Positions 11,093 to 22,974 of a stretch of DNA of 64,000 nt are shown one piece after another. The DNA comes from Sabellastarte sp. h YS-2021 (Eukaryota > Annelida > Polychaeta > Sabellida > Sabellidae). The first letter of the stretch is position 1; every line of letters starts with the position of its first letter. The position numbers were made by a program, and so were the translations under genes. The notes below the pieces were generated by a model that searched no databases, was not told the DNA's origin, and saw nothing but the letters and a program-made list of their open reading frames with translations. Location of the stretch: NCBI GenBank assembly GCA_964017235.1, contig OZ024930.1, positions 24,866,614-24,930,613 on the forward strand. The letters run 5' to 3'.

Positions 11093-11989
11093 ATGTTCTT
11101 TTTCAAAATGAGGCCTAAAATATTCCCAGGTAAGCTTTTGTAATGATGAATATATCCTGCAAATTTGAGAACCCTACCCACAATACCTTGGCCTCTAGAG
11201 GGGTAAAGGGAAAATCTCTACACACTACAGTGGCAGCGGCATACTCATGCGTAATCCATAGTATCCACCAGATGCTACCCAGTGGATACAAAAATTTAAC
11301 CTGATGAATCGTAGTTTGATCAAGTTTTATGAATGTATATAAATTAATGCGCTGTAGTTTCAGTGGCCTAGATAGAATTTATGAAAAAGCATTCACAGCG
11401 AAGACATCAATCAGGTGACATTTCAGAAAATTAAGGACTTTTTGTATCCAGCATATGACCCGGTCTTTCCTAGAACATAAACACTTTTTTCCTTTGGTCA
11501 AGCCTTACCCACATAAAAATTTATAGAAATATGCTCATTACTTTTTATGTCAGCTGACTTGTCAGTCAGCTGACATTATGTCATCACCCTGCGGCGTGGG
11601 CGTACGTGTCCGCGTCCGCGTGAACAACTTCTTCTCCAAAACTACAAGGCCTAGAGACGTGCTGTTTTTTTTAAAAGATACCTTATCTATCGAGGATGAA
11701 AAATTGTTCAAGGCATGCAAATCTGTCTGTTCGTCTGTTTGCTAGAGACATTACAAGGGGGGTACCCCCACCAAAAGTGTGAAAATTTCAACACTTAATC
11801 ACAATTTTCTCAGTGACTATTGCAGGGATTTCTCTCATATCTTGCATATATGTACTAGGCCACAGGTAGATTCTCTTGTGTGAGTATGAGACCTGGATCT
11901 GTCTTACTTTTTTTTTAATAAATTTTTTTAATAATTTTTAATGCATTAAAATTCATGAAATCATGCACAAAATCATTTATAACTTGAAA

Positions 11990-14156
11990 AGTGTTGCATT
12001 TAGAGCATTTTGTTAAAATATGTTATTCAGCTACTTTTTTCATAGCTACAATATGGTGAGTAAGTTGGGTGCCTGTCTCAATAGCTAAGTGAGTAATAGC
12101 TACTTTTGGGCTTTTCAGTAACTTCCATCATGAGTAAAATCACTTGTAACTTAAAAACTATTGCATTTAGAGAAATTCGTATAAATATGTTATTCAGCTA
12201 CTTTTGGGTCAGCTATAACATAGTAAAATTTTAGACCTGTAGCTCATGGCATAGCTGAGTAATAGCTACTTTTAGGTTATCACTGTTGAGTAAATCGCTT
12301 ATAACTTCAAAACTATTGCATTTAGAGAATTTCGTATAAATATGTTATTCAGCTACTTTTGGGTCAGCTATAACATAGTAAAATTTCAGACCTGTAGCTC
12401 ATGGCATAGCTGAGTAATAGCTACTTTTAGGTTATCACTGTTGAGTAAATCGCTTATAACTTCAAAACTATTGCATTTAGAGAATTTCGTATAAATATGT
12501 TATTCAGCTACTTTTGGGTCAGCTATAACATAGTAAAATTTCAGACCTGTAGCTCATGGCATAGCTGAGTAATACCTACTTTTAGGTTATCACTGTTGAG
12601 TAAATCGCTTATAACTTGGAAACTATTCCATTTACAGTATTTTGTTTCAATATGTTATTCACCTATTTTGGGATCAGCTATATCATAGTGAAGTTTCAGA
12701 TCTGTGGCTCATTGCATAGCTGAGTAATAGCTACTTTGAAGTTCTCACTATTGAGTAAATCTCTTGTAACTTAAAACCTATTGCATTTAGAGAATTTCGT
12801 ATAAATATGTTATTCAGCTACTTTTGGGCCAGCTATAACATAGTGAAATTTCAGATCTGTAGGTCATGGCATAGCTGAGTAATAGCTACTTTAAAGTTCT
12901 CACTATTGAGTAAATCAGTTGTAATTGGAAAACTATTGCATTTAGAGAATTTCGTATAAATATGTTATTCAGCTACTTTTGGGTCAGCTATAACATAGTA
13001 AAATTTCAGACCTGTAGCTCATGGCATAGCTGAGTAATAGCTACTTTTAGGTCATCACTATTGAGTAAATCAGTTGTAACTTCAAAACTATTGCATTTAC
13101 AGTATTTTGCTTAAATATGTTGTTCACCTACTTTTGGGTCAGCTATAACATAGTGAAATTTCAGACCTGTAGCTCATTGCATAGCTGAATAATAACTACT
13201 TTGAGGTTCTCACTATTGAGTAAATCAGTTGTAATTGCAAAACTATTGCATTTAGAGAATTTAGTATAAATATGTTATTCAGCTGCTTTTGGGTCAGCTA
13301 TAACATAGTAAAATTTCAGACCTGTAGCTCATGGCATAGCTGAGTAATAGCTACTTTTAGGTTATCACTGTTGAGTAAATCACTTATAACTTGGAAACTA
13401 TTGCATTTACAGTATTTTGTTGCAATATGTTATTCACCTATTTTGGGGTCAGCTATAACATAGTGAAGTTCCAGACCTGTGGCTCATTGCATAGCTGAGT
13501 AATAGCTACTTTGAAGTTCTCACTGTTGAGTAAATCAGTTGTAATTGGAAAACTATTGCCTTTACAGAAATTTGTGCAAATATGTTATTCAGCTACTTTT
13601 GGGTCAGCTATAACATAGTGAAATTACAGACCTGTAGCTCATGGCACAACTGAGCAATAGCTATTCTCAGGCACTGACTGTTGAGTAAATCGGCTATAAC
13701 TTGAAAAATATTGCATTTGGAGTATTTTGTTAAAATATATTGTTCACCTACTTTTGGGTCAGCTATAACATAGTGAAATTACAGACCTATAGCTCATGGC
13801 ATAGCGGAGCAATAGCTATTTTCAGGTTCTCACTATTGAGTAAATCAGTTGTAACTTGAAAACTATTGCATTTACAGTATTTTGCTTAAATATGTTGTTC
13901 ACCTACTTTTAGGTCAGCTATAACAGAGCAAAAATTCAGACATGTAGCTCATTGCATAGCTGAGTAATAGTTACTTTGAGGTTCTCACTCTTGAGTAAAT
14001 CAGTTGTAACTTGAAAACTATTACATTTAGAGTATTTTGTTAAATATGTTATTCACAGACGTTTTGGTCAGCTATAACATAGTGAAATTGCAGACCTCTA
14101 TGTCATGGCATAGCTGAGCAATAGCTTCTTTAAGGTTCTCACTGTTGAGTAAATCA
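11990..14156 (+). repeat. 155-bp satellite array in P1, about 14 monomers
   Basis: The period was measured directly: the motif 'cgcttataacttcaaaac' recurs at 12296 and 12451. A monomer contains 'agctacttttgggtcagcta', 'taacatagtaaaatttcaga', 'catggcatagctgagtaata' and 'actattgcattta'. Divergence is higher at the array edges than in the middle. Confidence 0.92.
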
Positions 14157-14985
14157 TTGTATCCAACCTGTAGGAAATCATGGGCTGGGAATCTGTTAAT
14201 ATGGTCCGATTTGACCTTGGAACCCTCCTTCAAGGTCAAATGAGGATAGCCAAACATAAAAGTGCTTATAACTCGCTTATTATTGGTCCTAGAGGTTTGG
14301 AATGAAAACCAACCTATAGAAAATCATGAGCTGGGAATTTTTTGGTGTGGTCGGATTTCACCTTGGACCCCTCCTTCAAGGTCAAATGAGGATAGCCAAA
14401 CTTAAAAGTGCTTATAACTCGCTTATTATTGGTCCTAGAGGTTTGGAATGGAAAACCAACCTATAGAAAATCATGGGCTGGGAATCTTTTGGTGTGGTCG
14501 GATTTCACCTTAGACCCCTCCTTCCAGGTCAAACGAAGATAGCCAAACTTAAAAGTGCTTATAACTCGCGTATTATTGGTCTTGGAGGTTTGGGATGGTA
14601 AACCAACATATAGGAAATTATGGGCTGGGATTCTTTTGGTGTGGTCAGATTTGACCTGGGACCCCCCCTTCAAGGTCAATTGAGGATAGCCAAACTTACA
14701 ATTGCTTATAACTCGCTTATTATTGGTTCTACAGGTTTGGGATGGTAAACAAGCTACAGGAAATCATGGGCTGGGAATTTTTTTGTGTGGTCGGATTTGA
14801 CCTTAGACCCCTCCGTCAAGGTCAAACAAGGATAGCCAAACTTAAAAAGTGCCTATGACTCACTTATTATTGGTCTGAGAGGTTTGGGATGGTAAACCAT
14901 CCTAAATTCTTTGGCTGGGAATCTTTTGGTATGGTCAGATTTGACCTTTGGATCCCTTCTTCATGGTCGAACGAGGATATTGCAT
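14157..14985 (+). repeat. 147-bp repeat array in P1, 5-6 units
   Basis: Successive 'aaatcatgggctgggaatct'-type landmarks lie about 146-148 bases apart. Each unit holds an inverted pair TTTGACCTTG ... CAAGGTCAAA separated by about 11 bases. The junction with the satellite reads tgtatccaacctgtagg, which reveals a deletion relative to copy P2. Confidence 0.88.
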
Positions 14986-15489
14986 TTATAGTATTTCTTT
15001 AAATATTTTTAACCTACTTTTTACACTTAAACAATTACCTTGTTACTTTAATTCATAATACCATTTGCAGGGCACAACTTTTTTGTCCTTTTCTTCTGTC
15101 AGCTTCGGAATATCTTTCAAACATGCTGTTCAGTTACCATTTACTGTATTTCTGTACAGCCCTTTCCCTGATAATTATGCTTTCCTCTCATTATCACCAT
15201 CACAAATCAAAAACATTCAGTCAGCTGACACAGTGCCCGTTCACGGGCACTCTCCTCTTGTTTTTTAAATGCTATCACTAGCCTTGAAGTTTATTTTTAT
15301 TGGGCAAGACAATAAAAATTGACCACTAATTAATAGAAGTCCACTGTTAAAAATGCCTAAATAAACTGAAAATGTATTTTTTATTAGTTTAAACTTATCA
15401 TAAAGTCGTCCCCCAGAATTTTTAGCCCCTCCCCCACATTTTGTGTAGTGGTGGGGGATCGCCCCCACTTTTTGAAATTCCTAGAATCA

Positions 15490-15925
15490 ACACTGTTATT
15501 ATTGGTGACAGAGATTTGGGATGGTAAACCATCGCATAGGAAATCATTGGCTCGGAATCTTTTGGTATGGTCAGATTTGACCTTTGGACCCCTCCTTCAA
15601 GGTCAAATGAGGACAGCCAAGCTTAAAAGTGCTTATAACTCATTTATAATTGGTCCTAGAGGTTTGGAATGGTAAACCATAGGAAATCATGGGCTGGGAA
15701 TGTATTTGTGTGGTTAGATTTGACCTTGGACCCCTTCTTCAAGGTCGAACGAGGATATTGCATTTGTAGTATTTCTTTAAATATGTTTTAACCTATTAAC
15801 TTTTTTATCCTTTTCTTCTGTCAGCTTCGGAATTTCTTTCGAACTTGCTGTTCAGTTACCATTTACTGTATTTCTGTACAGCCCTTTTCCTGATACAGTG
15901 CCCGTGAATGGGCACTCTCCTCTTG
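15490..15925 (+). mobile_element. Isolated 3' end of the same hairpin-element family
   Basis: Two units of the 147-bp repeat are followed by the family tail and the terminal hairpin agtgcccg/..gggcact, ending at ctcctcttg (15925). It matches the tail of P2 (21930-22476) rather than that of P1. An internal deletion removed the part after 'aacctatt', together with the subterminal arm. It is probably a remnant of another insertion lying 230 bp beyond P1. Confidence 0.8.
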
Positions 15926-16469
15926 TTGAGTAATATCAAATAAAGATACCCAGGAAACAATAAATCACATAGTTTTGGAAAAAAACTGGTGGCGGTCTGT
16001 GCTCTATGAATGCTTTCCAGCAGAATAAAAATACAATGAACAGTTGTATCAAATAATCCTAAAAATATGTTACGTTAGATAATATAAGAATTTTGGTGCA
16101 ATAAATATTCCTCTTTGTATTAATACTGTGGCAAATAATTTTCTGCTCTTTAGGACAGTTCTCTTTAGTTATGTTAAATGTATGCAATATGTACAAGTGA
16201 ATGAAAATACCAAAACTTTTACTTTTCTGATAAAGTGTGCACACACATTGGTAACAGTAGCCTCAGCAATACATGTATACACCAAGATAACTGGATTATC
16301 AACTGATAGAAACCACAAGATATAAATTTCACTCTCTTGACAGTTGTAAAACATATAAAACAGTGGGGGGTAATGCTGGGAGAGGTGGGGTGGGGGAAGC
16401 AGTTAAAGGAACCAGTTGCAGATTTTCCTTAGACTGTATAAAAATTTAATGTACTATTAAATTTTCCAG
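15926..16469. other. Intron 1 sequence, nothing recognised
   Basis: AT-rich; a G-rich tract lies at 16367-16400. No gene or repeat was identified. Confidence 0.35.
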
Positions 16470-18165
16470 TTTATGAAACCAGCCCATGTGAAATCATGGA
16501 TGAAGTCTTTTGATATAGTCAGATTAGATGTTTGGTTCCTAGATGAAGGTCAAAAAGGCATGCCCATAATCAAAGTGCCTATATAGAGATTATTATTGCT
16601 CCTATCATAGGTGCTTGCTCACCAGATTTCTTTATGCTTCTAGTGGATACAGATATGGATTGGTTCCTTATGCGCTCGGTCTAGTTTTTTTTCGGGATAT
16701 AGGCAAGCTTCTCTAGTAATTCTGTGGAAAAATTTCTGTATGCAGGGTTGACGTCCACTCTCACCTCTCTTTTAAGAAGTCTCAGTGTGTAGTACAGACA
16801 AATTTAGAATCAGTTTGTGCCATAAAACAACAATTCCCATGATATTCTAATCTATTATAACTGCTGTGACTGTCAATCCACCTGTTGTCTTCTCTTAGAC
16901 CTAAGCTTCTAGATCTTGGAACCGGTGGATAATTTGGTTTAGCGTTTGCTAAACTGCTGAGAGATTTTCAACGTTAACGCTCTCAGAGGTAAACTGCACT
17001 AGCTGGCTTCACCAAATTTGCAGGATATCTTCATTGGGAGGTAAGCTTCACTGGGACTGAAATTAGCCTCATTCCTAAAAACGAGATGGCCGCTGTGGGC
17101 ATTTCTTTAAAATTTATCTACCTTTTTCTACTGGCTGGTTCTCATAAGTAGAAGATTGAATCTCTTCATAGTTTATGTGTATAACAGAAATACATGTCCT
17201 CTACAATCTTGCAGACATTTGACCTTGAAGCTCCTCATTCAAGGTCGTCCACAGAATGCCATAATACCCCATGTAGTGGACTTTAAAAGTGCATATGTCT
17301 CCCTTATTATTGGTCCTAGAAGTTTGCAGTGTGAAACCTACTTATAGGAAATCATGGGCTGGGATCTTCATGTGGTCAGATTTGACCTTGGGCCCCTAAT
17401 TCTAGGTCAAAGTCAAACAAGGATAGGCAAAGTTAAAAGTGCTTATAACTTGCATATTATTGGTCCTAGAAGTTTGCAATGTGAAACCAACTTCAAAGTT
17501 ATTGGAAATCATGGGCTGGGAATCTTTTGATGTGGTCAGATTTGACCTTGGCCCCCCCTCGTTCAAGGTCAGATGAGGATAGCCAAACTTTAAAATGCTT
17601 ATAACTCGCTTATTATTGGTCCTAGAGGTTTTCAATGTGAAACCAATTTACAGGAAATCATGGGCTGGGAATCTTTGATGTGGTCAGATTTGACCTTGGC
17701 CCCCCTCGTTCAAGGTCAGATGAGGATAGCCAAACTTTAAAATGCTTATAACTCGCTTATTATTGGTCCTAGAGGTTTTCAATGTGAAACCAATTTACAG
17801 GAAATCATGGGCTGGGAATCTTCTGATATGTTCAGATTTGACCTTGGGCCCCTCCTTCAAGGTCAAGTGAGGACAGCCAAACCTAAAAATGCTTATAAAT
17901 CGCTTATTATTGGTCCAAGAGGTTTTCAGTGTGAAGCCAACCTACAGGATATCATGGGCTTGGAATCTTCTGATATGTTCAGATTTGACCTTGGGCCCCT
18001 CCTTCAAGGTCATATGAGGACAGCCAAACTTAAAAATGCTTATAAATCGGTCCTAGATGTTTTCTGATGGTAAACCAACATATAGGAAATCATGCGCTGG
18101 GAATCTTCTGGCGTGGTCGGATTTGACCTTGGGCCCCTCCTTCAAGGTCAAATGATGATTCACTG
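16470..18165 (+). repeat. Decayed and intact 147-bp repeats with a fold-back-type 5' fragment
   Basis: Degenerate units begin at about 16470. At 16920-17140 there is a fragment resembling the left end of the 8574 element: hairpins gtttagc/gctaaac and ctgagag/ctctcag, then 'caccaaatttgcaggatatc' and 'gagatggccgct'. From about 17200 to 18165 six to seven better-conserved 147-bp units follow, each with TTGACCTTG and CAAGGTCA arms. Two adjacent units (about 17530-17790) are almost identical, indicating a recent unit duplication. The association again pairs the fold-back family with the 147-bp repeat. Confidence 0.75.
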
Positions 18166-19348
18166 GTTTTGGTGAGTTGTATTTCAGGTGGTTACAAATT
18201 TGCATTGGTTCTCCATTGGGCAGGTCTAGTTCTGAGTTGTTTTCATTGTCATTTATTACTTAGACATTTGCAGCAACATGACTTTCTCCCAGACCATCAG
18301 CTGATAAAATTTCATACAATGTCACATTTAAGTTGTTTGTCTTACAGGTCAAAACAGCTGATGGAACTGCGTTGTTGCTGTGAAAGATTGACTTTATCTT
18401 ATGATCTTCTATATAGACTTTTAAGGTTGTTAAGTTATTAAGGAACAAACATACATCTACTCAACTTAGATCTTTAGGGTAAATGCAGATGGGAAAGACA
18501 TAAAAGTTACTAATGCTTAAAAAAGGAATTTTAATTTTCACAGATCTATATAAAAGGCTTCAGCTGTAGTAATTTGGATAATTAGAAATTTACTGCAATA
18601 AAAAACACCACTTTTCACCACTTTCTGTTGTGAATATTGTCAGCTTATCTACTATTTTTAACAAGTCCTGAATTACAACTGTACAGCCTTATTACCTCAG
18701 AGGTATTATTTTCACGACTGTATGTCTGTTTGTCTTTTAGCAGGATTATGCAAATACTACTGGTTGGATCAGCCTGAAAAAATGAAAAGATGGGTCTTGG
18801 TCCAACAAGGATCCCATTCAATTTTGAGAGTTTCACTGAATCACAGTCTGGATACAAAAAGTTAATCGTTATTTTCCATTTTCCTTTTATTTTGTGTCTT
18901 GGCAAAGGTTTGTGCTCTGTGAGTGCTCTTGTTTTTCTGTGTTTTTGACCACAGTATTCCAAATCCTTAAGGAGGTGGGGATTTTGTGGCATACAACACT
19001 ATTTACTTGTCGATGCCCCAGCGGTTTCCTATGCAGAATATTGGCAACCATTTCCTGTTTTTAGTTTGTCTTAATCTAATAATATCTAATCTAATCAGAA
19101 CTTTGATAGCATTTATTTTCCATCGCTTGACAGTCTCTAAGGTGCAACTTTGCATAGACAAATAGAATAATCATAGCTCCATTGACATAGCCAAATCATA
19201 CCAGAGATGCTATTGGTGTATGATGTATTATCTTGGACCAAATACACATGCACCAGGTGAAATCTTAAGGTACTTAATACTTCTGGTCTACTTTACAAAG
19301 TTTTGGTTAAAAGTGTTAACACTATAATTGGCATGCTTGTGTTTTCAG
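18166..19348. other. End of intron 1, nothing recognised
   Basis: Single-copy-looking AT-rich sequence ends in a TTTTCAG acceptor at 19348. Confidence 0.4.
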
Positions 19349-19456
19349 CACTGGCCAGTGTTTACTGATGTGTCAGAAATCTTCATCTTGGTGCCAGCGT
19401 TATTAGGTCTCAAGGGAAACCTAGAAATGACGCTAGCATCTCGGCTTTCCACACAA
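19349..19456 (+). CDS. SLC41A1-like: SLC41A-type magnesium transporter, coding exon 2
   Basis: The exon encodes 36 residues: [21 protein letters not shown], then [15 protein letters not shown]. This is the hallmark start of the MgtE/SLC41 transport domain: the '[22 protein letters not shown]' segment is nearly invariant in the family. It is bounded by TTTTCAG| (19348) and |GTAAGT (19457). Both junctions are phase 0, matching exon 1 and exon 3. Confidence 0.95.
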
Positions 19457-20009
19457 GTAAGTTTCACCACCTAAAATTATCCAGGACATCTTCAAGATAG
19501 ATTTGCAATCACTGAATTTTGAAATATAACCATGCCTCTTGAGTAGTTTCAATTATATTTTTATGTTTAAAGTGACAATCAGACTTTTTATGTCAGCTGA
19601 CTTGTCAGTCAGCTGACATTATGTCATCACTCTGCGGCGTGGTCGTACGTGTCCGCGTCCGCGTGAACAACTTCTTCTCCAAAACTACAAGGCCTAGAGA
19701 CATGCTGTTTTTTTTAAAAGATACCTTATCTATCGAGGATGAAAAATTGTTCAAGGCATGCAAATCTGTCTGTTCGTCTGTTTGCTAGAGACATTACAAG
19801 GGGGGTACCCCCACCAAAAGTGTGAAAATTTCAACTTTTTATCACAATTTTCTCAGTGACTATTGCAGGGATTTCTCTCATATCTTGCATATATGTACTA
19901 GGCCAGAGGTAGATTCTCTTGTGTGAGTATGAGACCTGGATCTGTCTTACTTTTTTTTAAATAAATTTTTTTAATAATTTTTAATGCATTAAAATTCATG
20001 AAATCATGC

Positions 20010-21436
20010 ACTAAATCACTTATAACTTCAAAAGTGTTGCATTTACAGCATTTTGTGAAAATATGTTGTTCAGCTACTTTTTTCATAGCTACAATATGGT
20101 AAGTTGGGTGTCTGTCTCAATAGCTAAGTGAGTAATAGCTACTTTTGGGCTTTTCAGTAACTTCCATTATGAGTAAAATCACTTGTAACTTAAAAACTAT
20201 TGCATTTAGAGAATTTCGTATAAATATGTTATTCAGCTACTTTTGGGTCAGCTATAACATAGTAAAATTTCAGACCTGTAGCTCATGGCATAGCTGAGTA
20301 GTAGCTACTTTTAGGTTATCACTGTTGAGTAAATCACTTATAACTTGAAAAGTGTTGCATTTAGAGCATTTTGTTAAAATATGTTATTCAGCTACTTTTT
20401 TCATAGCTACAATATCGTGAGTAAGTTGGGTGTCTGTCTCAATAGCTAAGTGAGTAATAGCTACTTTTGGGCTTTTCAGTAACTTCCATCATGAGTAAAA
20501 TCTCTTGTAACTTAAAAACTATTGCATTTAGAGAATTTCGTATAAATATGTTATTCAGCTACTTTTGGGCCAGCTATAACATAGTAAAATTTCAGACCTG
20601 TAGCTCATGGCATAGCTGAGTAGTAGCTACTTTTAGGTTATCACTGTTGAGTAAATCGCTTATAACTTGAAAACTATTGCATTTAGAGTATTTTGTTTCA
20701 ATATGTTATTCACCTATTTTGGGGTCAGCTATAACATAGTGACGTTTCAGACCTGTGGCTCATTTCATAGCTGAGTAATAGCTACTTTGAAGTTCTCACT
20801 GTTGAGTAAATCAGTTATAATTGGAAAACTATTGCATTTACAGAAATTTGTGCAAATATGTTATTCAGCTACTTTTGGGTCAGCTATAACATAGTGAAAT
20901 TATAGACCTATAGCTCATGGCACAACTGAGCAATAGCTATTCTCAGGTACTGACTGTTGAGTAAATCAGCTATAACTTGAAAAATATTGTATTTGGAGTA
21001 TTTTGTTAAAATATATTGTTCACCTACTTTTGGGTCAGCTATAACATAGTGAAATTACAGACCTATAGCTCATGGCATAGTGGAGCAATAGCTATTTTCA
21101 GGTTCTCACTATTGAGTAAATCAGTTGTAGCTTGAAAACTATTGCATTTACAGTAGTTTACTTAAATATGTTGTTCACCTACTTTTGGGTTAGCTATAAC
21201 ATAGTAAAATTTCAGACATGTAGCTCATTGCATAGCTGAGTAATAGTTCCTTTGAGGTTCTCACTGTTGAGTAAATCAGTTGTAACTTGAAAACTATTAC
21301 ATTTAGAGTAATTTGTTAAATATGTTATTCACAGAATTTTTGGTCAGCTATAACATAGTGAAATTGCAGACCTCTATGTCATGGCATAGCTGAGCAATAG
21401 CTACTTTCAGGTTCTCACTGTTGAGTAAATCATTGT
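20010..21436 (+). repeat. 155-bp satellite array in P2, about 9 monomers
   Basis: Same monomer as in P1. A unit resembling the array's entry sequence ('gcatttagagcattttgtta', 'cagctacttttttcatagct') recurs at about 20340-20480, so the leading monomers have been duplicated here. Confidence 0.9.
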
Positions 21437-22200
21437 ATCCACTGGATAGCCGCAGTGTGTAGAGAGAGATTTCACCATTACTGCTCTGATGAAAAAAAAT
21501 ATTATAGCTAGCTTTCTTAAGTTTGCAGTATATATTAATAACCATAAAATGTTGTCTGGGAATATTTTTGGCCTCATTTTGAGAAACAAGATGGCCGCCA
21601 CAGGTGTTTTTTGTCAGTCATGAAAAGTGCTTATATCTCCCTTATTATTGATCCTAGAGGTTTGGGATGATAAACCAACCTGTAGGAAATCATGGGGTGG
21701 GAATCTTTTGGTGTGGTCAGATTTGACCTTCAATGACCCCTCCTTCAAGGTCAAACAAGGATAGCCAAACTTAAAAGTGCTTATAACTCGCTTATTATTG
21801 GTCCCAGAGGTTTGGGATGGTAAAAAGACAGGAAATCATGGGCTGTGAATCTGTTGATATGGTCCGATTTGACCTTGGAACCCTCCTTCAAGGTCAAATG
21901 AGGATAGCGAAAATTGAAAGTGCCTACAACTCGCTTATTATTGGTGACAGAGATTTGGGATGGTAAACCATCCCATAGGAAATCATTGGCTCGGAATCTT
22001 TTGGTATGGTCAGATTTGACCTTTGGACCCCTCCTTCAAGGTCAAATGAGGACAGCCAAGCTTAAAAGTGCTTATAACTCATTTATAATTGGTCCTAGAG
22101 GTTTGGAATGGTAAACCATAGGAAATCATGGGCTGGGAATGTATTTGTGTGGTTAGATTTGACCTTGGACCCCTTCTTCAAGGTCGAACGAGGATATTGC
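21437..22200 (+). repeat. Fold-back terminus fragment plus 147-bp repeats in P2
   Basis: 21437-21620 reads tgtatccactggatag..cagtgtgtagaga..., then 'ggcctcattttgagaaacaa' and 'gatggccgcca', clearly related to the 8574 element's left arm. From 21620 there are four 147-bp units. The segment tgtatcca^...^aacctgtagg is what P1 and P3 lack. Confidence 0.8.
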
Positions 22201-22476
22201 ATTTGTAGTATTTCTTTAAATATGTTTTAACCTATTTTTTACACTTAAACAATTACCTTGTTATTTTCCTTCATAATACCATTTACAGGGCACAACTTTT
22301 TTATCCTTTTCTTCTGTCAGCTTCGGAATTTCTTTCGAACTTGCTGTTCAGTTACCATTTACTGTATTTCTGTACAGCCCTTTTCCTGATAATTATTCTG
22401 TCCTCTAATCACCTTCACAAATCAAAAACACTCAGTCAGCTGACACAGTGCCCGTTCACGGGCACTCTCCTCTTGT

Positions 22477-22974
22477 TTAACCATCGAATTGTATTTCACA
22501 TGTACATAGATAAATAGTGTTATAAAAGTTTAAAGTCTTAATGTAGATGATGAACAGAAAGAATTTGTTTATTAAATACAGTTGGGGTTGGGACTACCCT
22601 CAGTTTTCTGGGTTGATTAATCAGCTGTTTTTTTCTGACCAATGATTGAGTCAAAATTAAATTTTACACACTATTTTGTTGTTGTTAGTTTTGTTTTGAG
22701 ATAGGGTTTCTTAACCAGTAGATAAAATATTGCGGTTGATGAGTTTAATCAAGACATGTAAAATAACCTTTTTTCATATTTAATAAGTAAAATGATGATA
22801 AATTCTTAAAGAACAAATGAAATACTAAAGCAGCATTTAAAATTGTTCATGGAATCCAGATCTGTATGTTAATCTGTTGCTACACTACTTCAAAGTGTGG
22901 CACCCACCTGTAAGTCAAATTTTCCCAGCCTGTTTGAGGAAGTTTGATCAGACATATTGTTTTGTGGATTTCAG
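22477..22974. other. Intron 2, nothing recognised
   Basis: AT-rich; ends in a TTTCAG acceptor at 22974. Confidence 0.4.

Larger units (their letters stand above)
8574..11293. mobile_element. Long inverted-repeat (fold-back) element with terminal hairpins, LINE nested inside
   Basis: The two ends are inverted copies over about 200 bp. The left reads tttgtatccaccg...; the reverse complement of the right reads tttgtatccactggg.... Both continue through 'ggatactatggattacgca', 'gtgtgtagagatttt', 'acccctctagaggcca' and 'caaatttgcaggatatattc'. Each end has its own hairpin: gtatccaccg/cggtggatac at 8577-8605, and gtatccac/gtggatac at 11261-11289. A GCCGCCGCC-type run follows the left hairpin. A second inverted pair lies inside (about 8810-8930 against 9410-9560). 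No coding sequence belongs to the element. A LINE fragment (9985-11092) is nested near the right arm. It resembles families at 24356 and 37996 in layout. Confidence 0.75.
11542..15261 (+). mobile_element. Satellite-bearing hairpin element, copy P1 (pearl/HINE-like)
   Basis: The 5' end carries a perfect hairpin (atgtcagctgac / gtcagctgacat, 6-base loop, 11547-11576). A CG-rich run (gtgtccgcgtccgcgtg) and about 400 bp of unique sequence follow. Then come a 155-bp satellite (11990-14156), a 147-bp repeat array (14157-14985) and a tail. The tail holds the inverted arm gtcagctgac at 15217-15229 and a hairpin (agtgcccgt/acgggcact), and ends at ctcctcttg (15260). No protein is encoded. The layout (5' hairpin with subterminal inverted repeat, central tandem repeats, 3' stem-loop) matches Helentron-associated non-autonomous elements, including pearl of bivalves. 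That assignment is from family knowledge, not a search. It lies in intron 1. Confidence 0.8.
19585..22476 (+). mobile_element. Satellite-bearing hairpin element, copy P2
   Basis: It has the same architecture as P1: perfect 5' hairpin at 19590-19619, CG-rich run, unique segment, about 9 satellite monomers (20010-21436), 147-bp units, and the 3' arm and hairpin ending ctcctcttg at 22475. Unlike P1 and P3, between the satellite and the 147-bp array it retains a piece like the fold-back element terminus (21437-21620). Inserted in intron 2, only about 130 bases downstream of exon 2. Confidence 0.8.

Noticed and set aside
14072-14257. Repeated 61-codon minus-strand ORF shared by P1 and P3
   Set aside because: It spans the satellite/147-bp repeat junction and is conserved only because the two elements are recent copies.
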